Source of the DNA: JARRPM01 sp963765545
Lineage (GTDB): Bacteria; Pseudomonadota; Gammaproteobacteria; Pseudomonadales; Halieaceae
DNA length: 64,000 bases
Assembly: GCA_963765545.1 (NCBI GenBank)
Contig: CAVXWW010000004.1
Coordinates: forward strand, 682,001-746,000
Direction of reading: 5' to 3'
Positions within the stretch are counted from its first letter, which is position 1; each line of letters starts with the position of its first letter. The notes under the pieces are model-generated. The model was not told the origin of the DNA. It saw only the letters and a list, made by a program, of their open reading frames with translations, and did no database searches. The position numbers and the translations under genes are program-made. Shown here piece by piece: positions 34,570-44,559 of the stretch.

Positions 34570-37185
34570 GTGCTTGAAGCATATCGCGAACACGTGGCCG
34601 AACGCGCCAGCCAGAATATTCCCCCCAAGCCGCTCTCGGCCGAGCAGGTTGCCGCGCTGGTAGAACTGCTGAAGAACCCGCCCGCCGGCGAGGGAGAGTT
34701 CCTGCTGGATTTGATCAGCAACCGGGTACCACCGGGTGTGGACGAAGCTGCCTACGTCAAGGCGGGGTTCCTGTCCGCGGTGGCCAAGGGGGAGACAGAC
34801 TGCCCGCTGATAGATTCGCGCAAGGCGGTTGAGCTGCTGGGCAATATGCACGGCGGCTACAATATTGAAACCCTGGTATCGCTGCTGTCAGACGATGCCC
34901 TGGGGGAAGCGGCGGCGAAAGAGCTGAAGCACACCTTGCTGGTGTTTGAAGCCTTCCACGACGTGGCCGAACTGGCCAAAACAGGCAACGCCAACGCGCA
35001 GGCTGTCATGCAGTCCTGGGCCGACGGGGAATGGTTCACGTCGCGCCCTGCAGTGGCGGAATCGATCAAGCTCTCGGTCTTCAAGGTGACCGGCGAAACC
35101 AATACCGATGACCTGTCGCCGGCGCCTGACGCCTGGTCACGCCCCGACATCCCCCTGCATGCACTGGCCATGTACAAAATGACACGCGAGGGCCTCGAAC
35201 CCGCCGAACACGGCGTCACAGGCCCGATGCAGCAGGTTGCGCAACTTCAGGACAAGGGCCTGCCCGTGGCCTTCGTAGGCGATGTGGTCGGCACCGGCTC
35301 CTCGCGCAAATCCGCGACCAACTCGGTACTGTGGTTTTTCGGTGACGAGATTCCCGGGGTGCCCAATAAGAAAGGCGGCGGCATCTGTATAGGCGGCAAA
35401 GTAGCCCCTATTTTTTACAACACAATGGAAGATGCCGGAGCACTGGTTTTCGAAGCGCCGGTAGACAAGCTCGGCATGGGCGATGTGATAGAGGTCCGCC
35501 CCTACGACGGCAAGATCCTGTCTGAATCCGGTGAAGTACTTAGTGAATTTGAACTCAAGTCCGATGTGCTGCTCGATGAAGTACGCGCCGGTGGCCGCAT
35601 CAACCTGATTATTGGTCGCGGCCTCACCACCCGGGCCCGTGAGTCGATGGGGTTGGGCGCTACCGACCTGTTCCGCACACCCGAGGTGCCCACCGATACC
35701 GGCAAGGGCTTCACCCTTGCCCAGAAGATGGTGGGCAAGGCCTGTGGCACCGACGGCATTCGCCCGGGCACTTATTGTGAGCCCCTGATGACCACGGTGG
35801 GTTCGCAGGACACCACCGGCCCTATGACACGCGACGAACTGAAGGACCTGGCCTGCCTGGGCTTCTCCGCTGATCTCACCATGCAGTCGTTCTGTCACAC
35901 GGCGGCCTACCCCAAACCTGTCGATATCGATACACAGCACTCGCTACCCGATTTCATCATGACACGCGGCGGTGTATCCCTGCGCCCCGGTGACGGCATC
36001 ATCCACTCCTGGCTGAACCGGATGCTCCTGCCGGATACTGTCGGCACCGGCGGTGACTCGCACACCCGTTTCCCTATGGGTATCTCTTTCCCCGCGGGAT
36101 CCGGCCTGGTGGCCTTCGCGGCTGCTACCGGCGTGATGCCGCTGGATATGCCCGAATCGGTACTGGTTCGGTTCAAGGGTGAGATGCAACCGGGTATTAC
36201 CCTGCGGGACCTGGTACACGCTATCCCCTACTACGCCATACAGCAGGGGCTGCTGACGGTAGAGAAGAAGGGCAAGAAGAATATTTTCTCCGGTCGTATT
36301 CTGGAGATCGAGGGCCTCAAGGACCTGACCGTGGAACAGGCGTTCGAACTGTCTGATGCCTCGGCCGAGCGCTCCGCCGCAGGCTGTACCATAGACCTGG
36401 ATGAGAAGACCATCGCCGAGTACCTGCGCTCCAACATCGTCCTGTTGCGATCAATGATCGCCGAGGGCTACGGTGACCCACGCACGCTGGAACGCCGCGC
36501 CCGCAAGATGGAAGACTGGCTTGCCAGCCCCAGCCTGATGAAAGCGGATGCTGATGCAGAATATGCCGCGGTTATCGAGATCGACCTGGCGGACGTCCGT
36601 GAGCCCATCGTATGTGCGCCCAATGACCCCGACGATGCGCGCCTGCTGTCATCGGTAGCTGGCGACAAGGTCGACGAGGTTTTCATCGGCAGCTGCATGA
36701 CCAACATCGGGCATTTTCGCGCCGCGGGTAAATTACTTGAAAAGCACAAGGGCGGCATCTCGACTCGCCTGTGGATTGTACCGCCCACCCGCATGGACGA
36801 GCACCTGCTGATGGAGGAAGGGTATTACAACATCTTCGGCGCCTCGGGTGCTCGCACCGAGATGCCGGGTTGCTCACTGTGCATGGGCAACCAGGCTCGG
36901 GTAGCTGCCAACTCCACGGTGCTGTCCACCTCGACTCGCAACTTCCCCAACCGCCTTGGCGACGGTGCCAATGTCTACCTGACGTCGGCGGAACTGGCCT
37001 CGGTTGGCGCGATTCTGGGCAAGCTTCCCTCCCCGGAAGAATACCTGAAGTTCGCCAGTGACCTGGACTCCATGTCTGATGAAATTTATCGCTACATGAA
37101 TTTTGACCAGATTGTGGAATTCCAGAAAAGTGCAGAGGAAGGCAAGCGCATCGCCGCGGTGGAAATCCAGGAAATGCGCGCCTGA
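34570..37185 (+). CDS. acnB: Aconitate hydratase B
   Basis: An 871-residue bifunctional aconitase/2-methylisocitrate dehydratase of the TCA cycle (E. coli 865). GTG 34570 has GGAG about 6 nt upstream and yields the standard MLEAYREHVAERA start. The N-terminal HEAT-like domain is followed by the swivel domain and the Fe-S core, with cluster cysteines in FIGSCMTNIG and GCSLCMGNQ. A clear intrinsic terminator lies 17 bp after the stop. Confidence 0.98.
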   Translation: MLEAYREHVAERASQNIPPKPLSAEQVAALVELLKNPPAGEGEFLLDLISNRVPPGVDEAAYVKAGFLSAVAKGETDCPLIDSRKAVELLGNMHGGYNIETLVSLLSDDALGEAAAKELKHTLLVFEAFHDVAELAKTGNANAQAVMQSWADGEWFTSRPAVAESIKLSVFKVTGETNTDDLSPAPDAWSRPDIPLHALAMYKMTREGLEPAEHGVTGPMQQVAQLQDKGLPVAFVGDVVGTGSSRKSATNSVLWFFGDEIPGVPNKKGGGICIGGKVAPIFYNTMEDAGALVFEAPVDKLGMGDVIEVRPYDGKILSESGEVLSEFELKSDVLLDEVRAGGRINLIIGRGLTTRARESMGLGATDLFRTPEVPTDTGKGFTLAQKMVGKACGTDGIRPGTYCEPLMTTVGSQDTTGPMTRDELKDLACLGFSADLTMQSFCHTAAYPKPVDIDTQHSLPDFIMTRGGVSLRPGDGIIHSWLNRMLLPDTVGTGGDSHTRFPMGISFPAGSGLVAFAAATGVMPLDMPESVLVRFKGEMQPGITLRDLVHAIPYYAIQQGLLTVEKKGKKNIFSGRILEIEGLKDLTVEQAFELSDASAERSAAGCTIDLDEKTIAEYLRSNIVLLRSMIAEGYGDPRTLERRARKMEDWLASPSLMKADADAEYAAVIEIDLADVREPIVCAPNDPDDARLLSSVAGDKVDEVFIGSCMTNIGHFRAAGKLLEKHKGGISTRLWIVPPTRMDEHLLMEEGYYNIFGASGARTEMPGCSLCMGNQARVAANSTVLSTSTRNFPNRLGDGANVYLTSAELASVGAILGKLPSPEEYLKFASDLDSMSDEIYRYMNFDQIVEFQKSAEEGKRIAAVEIQEMRA

Positions 37186-37201
37186 CAAGCGCGGCACGCC
37201 C

Positions 37202-37226
37202 AAAAGCCTCGCCCAGCGAGGTTTTT
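37202..37226 (+). terminator. Intrinsic terminator after acnB
   Basis: Stem CCTCGC (37207-37212) with GCGAGG (37216-37221), loop CCA, flanked by AAAA before and TTTTT (37222-37226) after. It ends 27 bp before the acyltransferase start. Confidence 0.88.
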
Positions 37227-37253
37227 GTTCGTGCCCTGTGTGAGGGACTCTAA

Positions 37254-38303
37254 CTGCACCAGAACAATATCAACACCCTGCGCTTCCTGGGAGCATTTTT
37301 TGTACTCTGGGGGCACACCTTCGCCCTGTGTTATGGCCCGGGCGGCAGCGAGGGGTTTCTCTCGGACTGGCTGCGCACCGTAACGGGTTACCGCGCCGGC
37401 CTGCCGGGGATCGGCGTCGCCCTGTTTTTTGTTCTGTCCGGCTACCTGGTCAGCAAAAGTTACCGGAACCGCCAGAATTTGCTGATCTATCTCGAAGCAC
37501 GCGCACTTCGCATCTATCCTGCACTGTGGGCGAACCTGCTGCTGTTGGTACTGGTACTCGGACCCCTCGTTTCAACCCTAGACCTGCCTGACTATTTTTC
37601 CCACCGCCGTACCTGGGCCTACTTACAACACAATCTCTGGCTGTTCCCGGATATTATGCACCGCCTGCCCGGCGTGTTTGCGGACAACCCGCGCCCCGGC
37701 GTTAATGGATCACTGTGGACCCTGCCGGTAGAAGTGCGGATGTACCTGGTTGTGGCTGTGCTGGGGGTCACCCGGGTCCTCAGCCACAGGCATATTTTCA
37801 ATGCTGTCGCTGCCTTGATCGTGCTGTTCTATGCCCTGGCCCCGGATCACTTTTTCCTCCTGCACCACACCAGGCAAGAGCGCCTGGGCCTGTACTTCCT
37901 GTTGGGCGCGGTGTTCTACATGAACGCGGGGCAGCTCCCGATCAATATAGGGGGGTTAGCGCTGCTCAGTGCAGCGCTGGGGGCCTTCTACCTGGGGGGG
38001 GTTCGCAATACTTTCTTCGATGTCACCTACGCTGTCTGGTTCTCCTACCTGATTTTGTATATTGCTTTTCACAAAGGCCTCAAACTGCCTGATCTGGGCA
38101 AGCGCGGCGACTTCTCCTACGGGCTCTATCTCTACGCTTTTCCCGTCACCCAGACATGGATACTACTGCTGGGCCCGGACAACCCCTGGCTGATACTCGC
38201 ACTGGTATCCATGGTCACCCTGCTGTTGGCGATGTTGTCCTGGTTTGCGGTTGAAAAGCCCGCACTCGCGTTTAAAGGCAGGCTGATTAACCAACGTGAG
38301 TAA
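37254..38303 (+). CDS. Acyltransferase-3 family membrane protein with apparent CTG start
   Basis: The frame opens right after TAA 37251-37253 and encodes LHQNNINTLRFLGAFFVLWGHTF..., the usual N-terminus of OafA-type acyltransferases. No ATG, GTG or TTG occurs until TTG 37479, which would delete the first two helices and the conserved His. A GAGGG lies 6 nt before CTG 37254, so CTG is the likely start (349 residues). About ten membrane helices follow. Such enzymes transfer acetyl or similar groups to cell-surface sugars. A G8 tract lies in the frame at 37994-38001. It follows the acnB terminator closely and no promoter was seen. It could also be a decaying gene. Confidence 0.75.
   Translation: MHQNNINTLRFLGAFFVLWGHTFALCYGPGGSEGFLSDWLRTVTGYRAGLPGIGVALFFVLSGYLVSKSYRNRQNLLIYLEARALRIYPALWANLLLLVLVLGPLVSTLDLPDYFSHRRTWAYLQHNLWLFPDIMHRLPGVFADNPRPGVNGSLWTLPVEVRMYLVVAVLGVTRVLSHRHIFNAVAALIVLFYALAPDHFFLLHHTRQERLGLYFLLGAVFYMNAGQLPINIGGLALLSAALGAFYLGGVRNTFFDVTYAVWFSYLILYIAFHKGLKLPDLGKRGDFSYGLYLYAFPVTQTWILLLGPDNPWLILALVSMVTLLLAMLSWFAVEKPALAFKGRLINQRE
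37950..38001 (+). repeat. Two poly-G tracts inside the acyltransferase gene
   Basis: G6 at 37950-37955 and G8 at 37994-38001, both in the coding strand. Gain or loss of one G would frameshift the gene. As given, the reading frame is intact. Confidence 0.7.
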
Positions 38304-38342
38304 TGACTCCAGCAGTAACTGCTCACCGCCTTGCCAGCCCCT

Positions 38343-39713
38343 CTAGTCATCCAGCCCCGCCAGCCTGGCCGGATCCAGCAGCCTGCTCAGGGCTTGCCGT
38401 GACAAGTCGGTATCCTCAACTGCCACGTCTATTATCGGGCGTTGCTCGGCATAAGCCCGCTTGGCGATAGCCGCGGCGGCCTCATAGCCTATGTGCGTAT
38501 TCAGCGCCGTCACCAGTATGGGATTGCGCGCCAGGGCCCGCTCAATTTGCTGGAGGTTGATGGTAAATCCCGCTACTACCCTGGCGCTGGCGCTGCAAGC
38601 GCCGACCAGCAACTGAATGCTGCCCAGCAGTTTATCCGCCACCAGCGGCAGCATCACGTTTAACTGGAAATTGCCGGAACGAGCCGCCAGCGCGATCGTT
38701 GCATCGTTGCCCACCACTTCCGCCGCCGCCATCAGTACCGCCTCTGGCAACACCGGGTTGACTTTGCCAGGCATGATAGACGAACCGGGCTGCAGTGCTT
38801 CGAGCTGAATTTCCGCGATTCCCGCCAGCGGCCCGGATGACATCCAGCGCAGGTCGTTGTTTATTTTCGATAGAACATGCGAGATGGACCGCAGGCAGGA
38901 GGAGCATTCCACAGCAACCTCCTGCCCGGCCATTCTCGAGGCCGGAACCGGGCTTACAGTGAATGGCAGTTCAAGTAATTGGCAGAGGCGCCGGACCAGC
39001 GCGTCTGCATACCCGGCCGGCACATTAACACCGGTGCCAACCGCCGACCCCCCTACCGGTAAAGCCAGCAGCCGCGGCTGGAGATTATCGAGGCGCTGCT
39101 GGCACTCGCCCAATTGAAAAACCCAGCAGGCCAGCTCCTGCCCGAACGTGACGGGCATCGCATCCATCAGATGTGTACGCCCGGTTTTGACGGTACTGGC
39201 CAGTTCCCGGCTGCGCTGTTCCAGCACACATGTGAGGCTTTGCAGGGCGGGCCGGAGGTGTTGATCCAGCGCGACTGCGGCGGCAACCTGCAAGCAGGCG
39301 GGTATTACATCATTACTGCTCTGACTGCAGTTGACATGATCGTTCGGGTGGACGGCCTGCCCCGCATTCTGGGTGGCAAGCGCGGCCAGCACCTCATTCA
39401 TGTTCATATTGGTGCTGGTGCCTGACCCGGTCTGGAATACGCCTACCGGAAACTGGGCATCGTGCTCTCCCGCCGCCACCTGCGCCGCGGCGGCCTCTAT
39501 AGCCGCGGCGATATCGCCAGGCAGAGCGCCACACCTGGCGTTGGCCGCAGCCGCGGCAGACTTTACCTGGGCAAGACAATGGACAAACTGTACGGGCATC
39601 AGCCGATCAGCAATGGTGAAATTGTCTACAGCCCTTTGTGTCTGGGCCCCGTACAGGGCTTTGGCCGGCACCTGCACCTCTCCCATGCTGTCGTGTTCAA
39701 CGCGGTATTCCAT
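38343..39713 (-). CDS. fumC: Fumarate hydratase class II
   Basis: A 456-residue fumarase of the heat-stable, iron-free class II type (E. coli FumC 467). It interconverts fumarate and malate. Motifs: GSGTSTNMNMNEVLA, VNCSQSSNDVIP, TGRTHLMDAMPVTFGQE and the signature GSSIMPGKVNPVLPE. It converges on the acyltransferase gene and is divergent from acnA. Confidence 0.96.
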   Translation of the reverse strand: MEYRVEHDSMGEVQVPAKALYGAQTQRAVDNFTIADRLMPVQFVHCLAQVKSAAAAANARCGALPGDIAAAIEAAAAQVAAGEHDAQFPVGVFQTGSGTSTNMNMNEVLAALATQNAGQAVHPNDHVNCSQSSNDVIPACLQVAAAVALDQHLRPALQSLTCVLEQRSRELASTVKTGRTHLMDAMPVTFGQELACWVFQLGECQQRLDNLQPRLLALPVGGSAVGTGVNVPAGYADALVRRLCQLLELPFTVSPVPASRMAGQEVAVECSSCLRSISHVLSKINNDLRWMSSGPLAGIAEIQLEALQPGSSIMPGKVNPVLPEAVLMAAAEVVGNDATIALAARSGNFQLNVMLPLVADKLLGSIQLLVGACSASARVVAGFTINLQQIERALARNPILVTALNTHIGYEAAAAIAKRAYAEQRPIIDVAVEDTDLSRQALSRLLDPARLAGLDD

Positions 39714-39724
39714 GAAAATTCTCT

Positions 39725-39733
39725 ACTGCTATA
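39725..39733 (+). promoter_or_regulatory. Extended -10 promoter element for acnA
   Basis: TGC (39725-39727) directly precedes TATAGT (39728-39733), an extended -10. The expected start near 39740 leaves a leader of about 57 nt and supports ATG 39797 over the upstream in-frame start. Confidence 0.45.
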
Positions 39734-39796
39734 GTGATGTCTGTATTTCTCAGCATGCCCGCAACACGTGCAGGCAGCAACCCGGAGACAATCACT

Positions 39797-42517
39797 ATGG
39801 ACCCAGCCCAGACACACGGCCAGTTATTGGAGGTCGACGGCAAGCAGTACACCATTTTTCCCTTCGATGGCCTGGCTTCGGCTTCATCAGCGGCCACCCT
39901 GCCCTACTGCCTCAAGTTGCTGCTGGAAAACCTGGTGCGTCATCAGCACGAGGACTTTGTCACCCCCGATGACATCGAGGCCCTGCTGCAGTGGGACCCG
40001 GCGGCCGAACCTGCGCAGGAAGTCGCTTTTGTGCCCGCCCGTGTGCTGCTGCAGGATTTCACCGGTGTACCGGCTATCGTTGATCTCGCGGTCATGCGCG
40101 ACGCCATGGTCGAGCTGGGTGGAGACCCCGGTAAAATCAATCCCCTGTCACCGGTGGAACTGGTGATCGATCACTCGGTGATGGTTGATCATTTTGGTAG
40201 CGATGAGTCGCTGGAGCGCAACACCGCGATCGAAATCCAACGCAACCTGGAGCGCTACCGATTCCTGCGTTGGGGGCAGGAGGCTTTTGACAACTTCAAG
40301 GTTGTACCACCGGGCACGGGGATAGTGCACCAGGTCAACCTTGAGTACCTCGCGCGCACGGTGTTCACAATGGAACGTGATGGCGCTGTGCTGGCCTACC
40401 CGGATACCCTGGTCGGCACCGACTCCCATACCACGATGATTAATGGCTTGGGAGTCCTTGGCTGGGGCGTCGGAGGTATCGAGGCAGAAGCCGCGATGCT
40501 GGGACAGCCCGTAACCATGCTGATACCCCAGGTTGTGGGCTTTAGACTTGAGGGAAGCATGGCTGAAGGGGCTACCGCCACGGACCTGGTACTGACGGTC
40601 ACTGAACAACTGCGCAAACATGGGGTCGTCGGCAAATTTGTAGAATTTCATGGCCCCGGGCTGAACCAGCTCAGCCTCGCTGATCGTGCCACCATCGCCA
40701 ATATGGCGCCTGAATACGGCGCTACCTGCGGCATATTTCCCGTCGACGCCGAGACTATAAACTACCTCAGGCTCACCGGGCGGGACGAGCACCAACTGGC
40801 CCTGGTGGAAGCCTATATGCGCGCCATGGGTTTATGGCACGATGAAAACACCGCGCCGGCTCGCTACAGTGCCACACTGGCATTGGATCTGGGCAGCGTG
40901 GTGCCTTCTCTCGCCGGTCCCCGGCGGCCCCAGGATCGTATTCCGTTGAGTGATAGCAAACGAGCCTTTGAACAGGAGCTGGCCGAGTTTCAGGCATTGC
41001 GTGTCGCCAGCGACGAGGAGGCAGAATGGGCAGATGAGGGAGGCCAGGCGACAGGGGCTCCGCCCGTCATGCAGGGTGTTCCGGTCAGCCTGGGCGGCGA
41101 AAGGTTTCGGCTGGATCACGGCGCGGTGGTCATAGCGGCTATCACCAGCTGTACCAATACATCCAATCCGGCGGTGCTGGTTGCCGCGGGGCTGGTAGCA
41201 CGCAAAGCACGGCAACTGGGCCTGGCGACCAAACCCTGGGTTAAGACCAGTCTGGCGCCCGGCTCCAAGGTTGTCACCGAATACCTGCAAAAGGCCGGTT
41301 TGATGGAAGACCTGGAAGCGCTGGGTTTTTACCTGGTCGGTTACGGTTGCACTACCTGCATCGGCAACTCCGGGCCACTACCGGATGAGATCAGTGCAGC
41401 CATCCAACAAGGTAAACTGCTGGTTTCCTCGGTGCTGTCCGGCAACCGAAACTTCGAGGGCCGCATCCACCAGGACGTCAGGGCCAACTACCTGGCATCC
41501 CCACCGCTGGTGGTTGCCTACGCGCTGGCGGGAAATATGGGCCTCGACCTCTACCGGGACGCCATTGGCACCGACGCCACCGGCAAGTCGATAACACTTG
41601 CCGATATCTGGCCCGACAGCAGAGAGATCAACGAGATTGTCTCTGCCAACGTCGATGCCGGGATGTTCAAGGCCCGGTACGCCGATGTCTATACCGGTAA
41701 CAAAACCTGGAATGAACTACCTGTCGAGAACAGCCAGCGTTTCGCATGGCCAGACTCCACCTACGTGCGCAAACCCACCTTCTTTGATGATATGCCACCC
41801 GCCGCGCCACCACTCGAAGCCGTGACCGGCGCGCGCTGCCTGGTAAAAGTATCGGACAGCGTTACCACTGATCATATTTCCCCCGCCGGGGAGATTGCGC
41901 TGGACAGTCCCGCCGGCGAGTACCTGCTTGCCAGGGGCGTTGCAAAGGGTGATTTCAACTCCTATGGCTCACGCCGCGGCAACCATGAAGTCATGATGCG
42001 AGGCACCTTTGCCAACGTGCGCCTGCGCAATGAACTGGCGCCCGGTACCGAGGGGAGCTGGACCACCTGCTTCCTGGATGATGAGCGTATGTCAATTTAT
42101 GCAGCGGCGGAGGCCTATCGTGCGGCCGGCGTACCGCTGGTAGTGCTGGCGGGCAAGGAGTATGGCACCGGCTCTTCACGGGACTGGGCCGCCAAGGGGC
42201 CCTCCTTACTGGGAGTCAGGGCAGTCATTGCCGAGAGCTATGAACGCATCCACCGCTCTAACCTGATCGGTATGGGAATCCTGCCACTGCAATACAAGGC
42301 CGACCAGGGCGCGAACTCCCTTGGACTGGATGGCAGCGAGCATTTTTCCATCGCCGCTATCAGTGAGTCTGACAGGGAAGCCCAGGTTATCGCCACGGCG
42401 CCTGACGGCAGGGAAACTCGCTTCGAGACAGTTATACGTATCGATACGCCCAACGAGTTTACCTACTTCAGGCACGGCGGCATCCTGCACTACGTGTTGC
42501 GGCGTTTGGCAGAATAA
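39797..42517 (+). CDS. acnA: Aconitate hydratase A
   Basis: A 906-residue aconitase (E. coli AcnA 891) from ATG 39797, with GGAG about 9 nt upstream. The frame is open back to 39734, at or before the predicted transcript start. Fe-S cysteines lie in ITSCTNTSNP and GYGCTTCIGNSGPL; the swivel domain carries GKEYGTGSSRDWAAKGP. AcnA is usually the stress- and iron-limitation-resistant aconitase, complementing AcnB. It converges with the transglutaminase gene 29 bp away. Confidence 0.97.
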   Translation: MDPAQTHGQLLEVDGKQYTIFPFDGLASASSAATLPYCLKLLLENLVRHQHEDFVTPDDIEALLQWDPAAEPAQEVAFVPARVLLQDFTGVPAIVDLAVMRDAMVELGGDPGKINPLSPVELVIDHSVMVDHFGSDESLERNTAIEIQRNLERYRFLRWGQEAFDNFKVVPPGTGIVHQVNLEYLARTVFTMERDGAVLAYPDTLVGTDSHTTMINGLGVLGWGVGGIEAEAAMLGQPVTMLIPQVVGFRLEGSMAEGATATDLVLTVTEQLRKHGVVGKFVEFHGPGLNQLSLADRATIANMAPEYGATCGIFPVDAETINYLRLTGRDEHQLALVEAYMRAMGLWHDENTAPARYSATLALDLGSVVPSLAGPRRPQDRIPLSDSKRAFEQELAEFQALRVASDEEAEWADEGGQATGAPPVMQGVPVSLGGERFRLDHGAVVIAAITSCTNTSNPAVLVAAGLVARKARQLGLATKPWVKTSLAPGSKVVTEYLQKAGLMEDLEALGFYLVGYGCTTCIGNSGPLPDEISAAIQQGKLLVSSVLSGNRNFEGRIHQDVRANYLASPPLVVAYALAGNMGLDLYRDAIGTDATGKSITLADIWPDSREINEIVSANVDAGMFKARYADVYTGNKTWNELPVENSQRFAWPDSTYVRKPTFFDDMPPAAPPLEAVTGARCLVKVSDSVTTDHISPAGEIALDSPAGEYLLARGVAKGDFNSYGSRRGNHEVMMRGTFANVRLRNELAPGTEGSWTTCFLDDERMSIYAAAEAYRAAGVPLVVLAGKEYGTGSSRDWAAKGPSLLGVRAVIAESYERIHRSNLIGMGILPLQYKADQGANSLGLDGSEHFSIAAISESDREAQVIATAPDGRETRFETVIRIDTPNEFTYFRHGGILHYVLRRLAE

Positions 42518-42546
42518 ACAAGGCCTGTGATCAGCCAGTCGGGAGC

Positions 42547-44559
42547 TTATTGGGCACGGCCCGGACGAAACCGGCGCACCGAGCGCTCAAGTTCACGCTG
42601 CAAGGCGGCTGTCCTGTCGTCGCCGGTGGCCATGTAACGGTAGGCCAGCGTGCTGTAGAGCCGGGTAATCTGCTCGATCTGTGACGCCTCGGTGCGCATA
42701 GTGCGCGCCGCGCGGGCGCCATAGTGTTCCGGTGTTTCGCCAACCTCCCGGGCAATGCCTACCCGGGATAATTTTTCGCAAAATACCAGGTAGTACTTTT
42801 CCGCCACAGAGACAGTTGCGCGCTTGCGTTGGCGCAGCAGGCCAAAGGCGATCGGGATCAACACCAGGGCCCAACTGCCGATCAGTACCAGTACAAATTT
42901 TCGCGCACTGATTCCGTCGAAGAGATTGTTGAGCAAGTCGAACTGGCGCTCGCGGTTGAACCCCGTCACCCAGCTTTGCCAGCGGTAAGTCAGGGCATCG
43001 TAGCGCAGGCGCAGGGCGTTGACCCAGGCTACCCCGCGAAAGTGCAACAGTGACAGGGGTGAGTCACTCAAAAAGCTGCCCTCCCTGGACAGGGCACGCT
43101 CCAGTCCCCACTCGATCCGGTCTGGCGAAACTGCCGCGGTGGGATCCACCCTCACCCAGCCCTGGCCCTCCAGCCACACCTCTGCCCAGGCATGGGCGTC
43201 GAACTGGTGGACGATCACCGTGCGATTGACCGGGTTAACCTCACCACCCTGGTAACCCGCGACCACCCTGGAGGGCACGCCGGCGGCGCGCATCATGATG
43301 ACAAAGGCTGCGGCGTAGTGTTCACAGAACCCGGTGCGGGTATCAAACAAGAAAGTGTCCATCTTGTTCGCGCCCGGCAGTAGCGGTGGGTTGAGGCTGT
43401 AGGCATAGGGCTCCTCAGTGAACCTGGCCAGCACGGCATCAACAAACGCCGCATCATCACCTGAGCGGGAGCGCAACTCGCGAGCGAAGGCAATGGTTTC
43501 CGGGTTGTCACCGCGCGGCAGGCGTAACTCCACATCCCTCCGCCATCGGGTCAGTTCAGGCTCCAGCGCTGCGTCGGGCCAGCTCTCGACAGTGTAGAGG
43601 CGCTCATCTTCCAGTTTGGTCGGAGAGAAAAGTACATAGTCGGAGCCGCCTATGACACCTGGCGTTTCGGAACTGGCGTACCGCAGGCTGTAGAGCCAGC
43701 GCTGCTGGGTGGCTTCCATTATTACCTGGTAAGCCACCGGCTGACCCACCCTCTCCACCGGCGGTGGTCGCCGCTGGGAGGCGGGAATGTCATAGTAACT
43801 CAGGCTGCGCCAGGCCCCGTCTTCGAGAACACTGAATACCAGGCCCCGCCAGTACAAATCCGCCGTGTTGGGGATATCACCGGTAAATTGCGCCCGAAAG
43901 GCTACCTCATCCGACTTGCCCAGGCTGGATATGTCCCCGGGCTTCATGAAGTCACTGACACCGGTCTTCGCCGTATGGCTCTTTACAGGTACTGACCACA
44001 GCGGCCCGATGCGCGGAAAAAGAAAGAACAGAACGAGCATCAGGGGCAGCGCCTGCAGCAGCATGAGGCCCGCCAGTCGAATGGTCTTATGGTTAAACTG
44101 GTGCTCACCGGGGCGATTCATCGCCACCAGGGCGGTAGTGACCAGTGTCACATTGAGCAGGGAATACAAAACGATCAGCAGGTCCTGGCTGAAAAGGAAT
44201 TCAGTAATGCAGATAAAGTAACCCAGGAAAAGCAGCACATAACCGTCTTTGCGCCGGTTCAATTCAATCAGCTTCAGGGCAAACGCGGTCAGTAGTAATG
44301 CGACTGTGGGCTCCAGCCCAATCAGTGATCCATAGCTGAAATAGATGCCGGCAAAGCTACTGCCAATCAGCGCAGCCTTCACCCAGCGACCGGGGAATGA
44401 CCAGCGCCCCTGGTACACCATGATGCGCCAGGCGGCGGCAAACACGTAGACACCCAGGACCCAAAGTGGCAGGCGCCCGGCGTGTGGTGCAACCAGTGTA
44501 AACAGGCTGATAATAATCCATACCAGGGCGTTGCGCGGTATTTGCTCGTCAGGTTTCAC
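42547..44559 (-). CDS. TgpA-like membrane transglutaminase (DUF3488)
   Basis: A 670-residue protein: several N-terminal membrane helices (about 1-170), a periplasmic transglutaminase-like domain, one more helix (about 560-580) and a cytoplasmic DUF4129-like tail. The catalytic triad is visible as Cys412 (TRTGFCEHYAAAF), His in DAHAWAEVW and Asp in VRVDPTAAV. Homologues (TgpA of Pseudomonas aeruginosa) are membrane-bound and important for viability. It overlaps the DUF58 gene by 4 bp in a MoxR-DUF58-TgpA operon. Confidence 0.93.
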   Translation of the reverse strand: MKPDEQIPRNALVWIIISLFTLVAPHAGRLPLWVLGVYVFAAAWRIMVYQGRWSFPGRWVKAALIGSSFAGIYFSYGSLIGLEPTVALLLTAFALKLIELNRRKDGYVLLFLGYFICITEFLFSQDLLIVLYSLLNVTLVTTALVAMNRPGEHQFNHKTIRLAGLMLLQALPLMLVLFFLFPRIGPLWSVPVKSHTAKTGVSDFMKPGDISSLGKSDEVAFRAQFTGDIPNTADLYWRGLVFSVLEDGAWRSLSYYDIPASQRRPPPVERVGQPVAYQVIMEATQQRWLYSLRYASSETPGVIGGSDYVLFSPTKLEDERLYTVESWPDAALEPELTRWRRDVELRLPRGDNPETIAFARELRSRSGDDAAFVDAVLARFTEEPYAYSLNPPLLPGANKMDTFLFDTRTGFCEHYAAAFVIMMRAAGVPSRVVAGYQGGEVNPVNRTVIVHQFDAHAWAEVWLEGQGWVRVDPTAAVSPDRIEWGLERALSREGSFLSDSPLSLLHFRGVAWVNALRLRYDALTYRWQSWVTGFNRERQFDLLNNLFDGISARKFVLVLIGSWALVLIPIAFGLLRQRKRATVSVAEKYYLVFCEKLSRVGIAREVGETPEHYGARAARTMRTEASQIEQITRLYSTLAYRYMATGDDRTAALQRELERSVRRFRPGRAQ

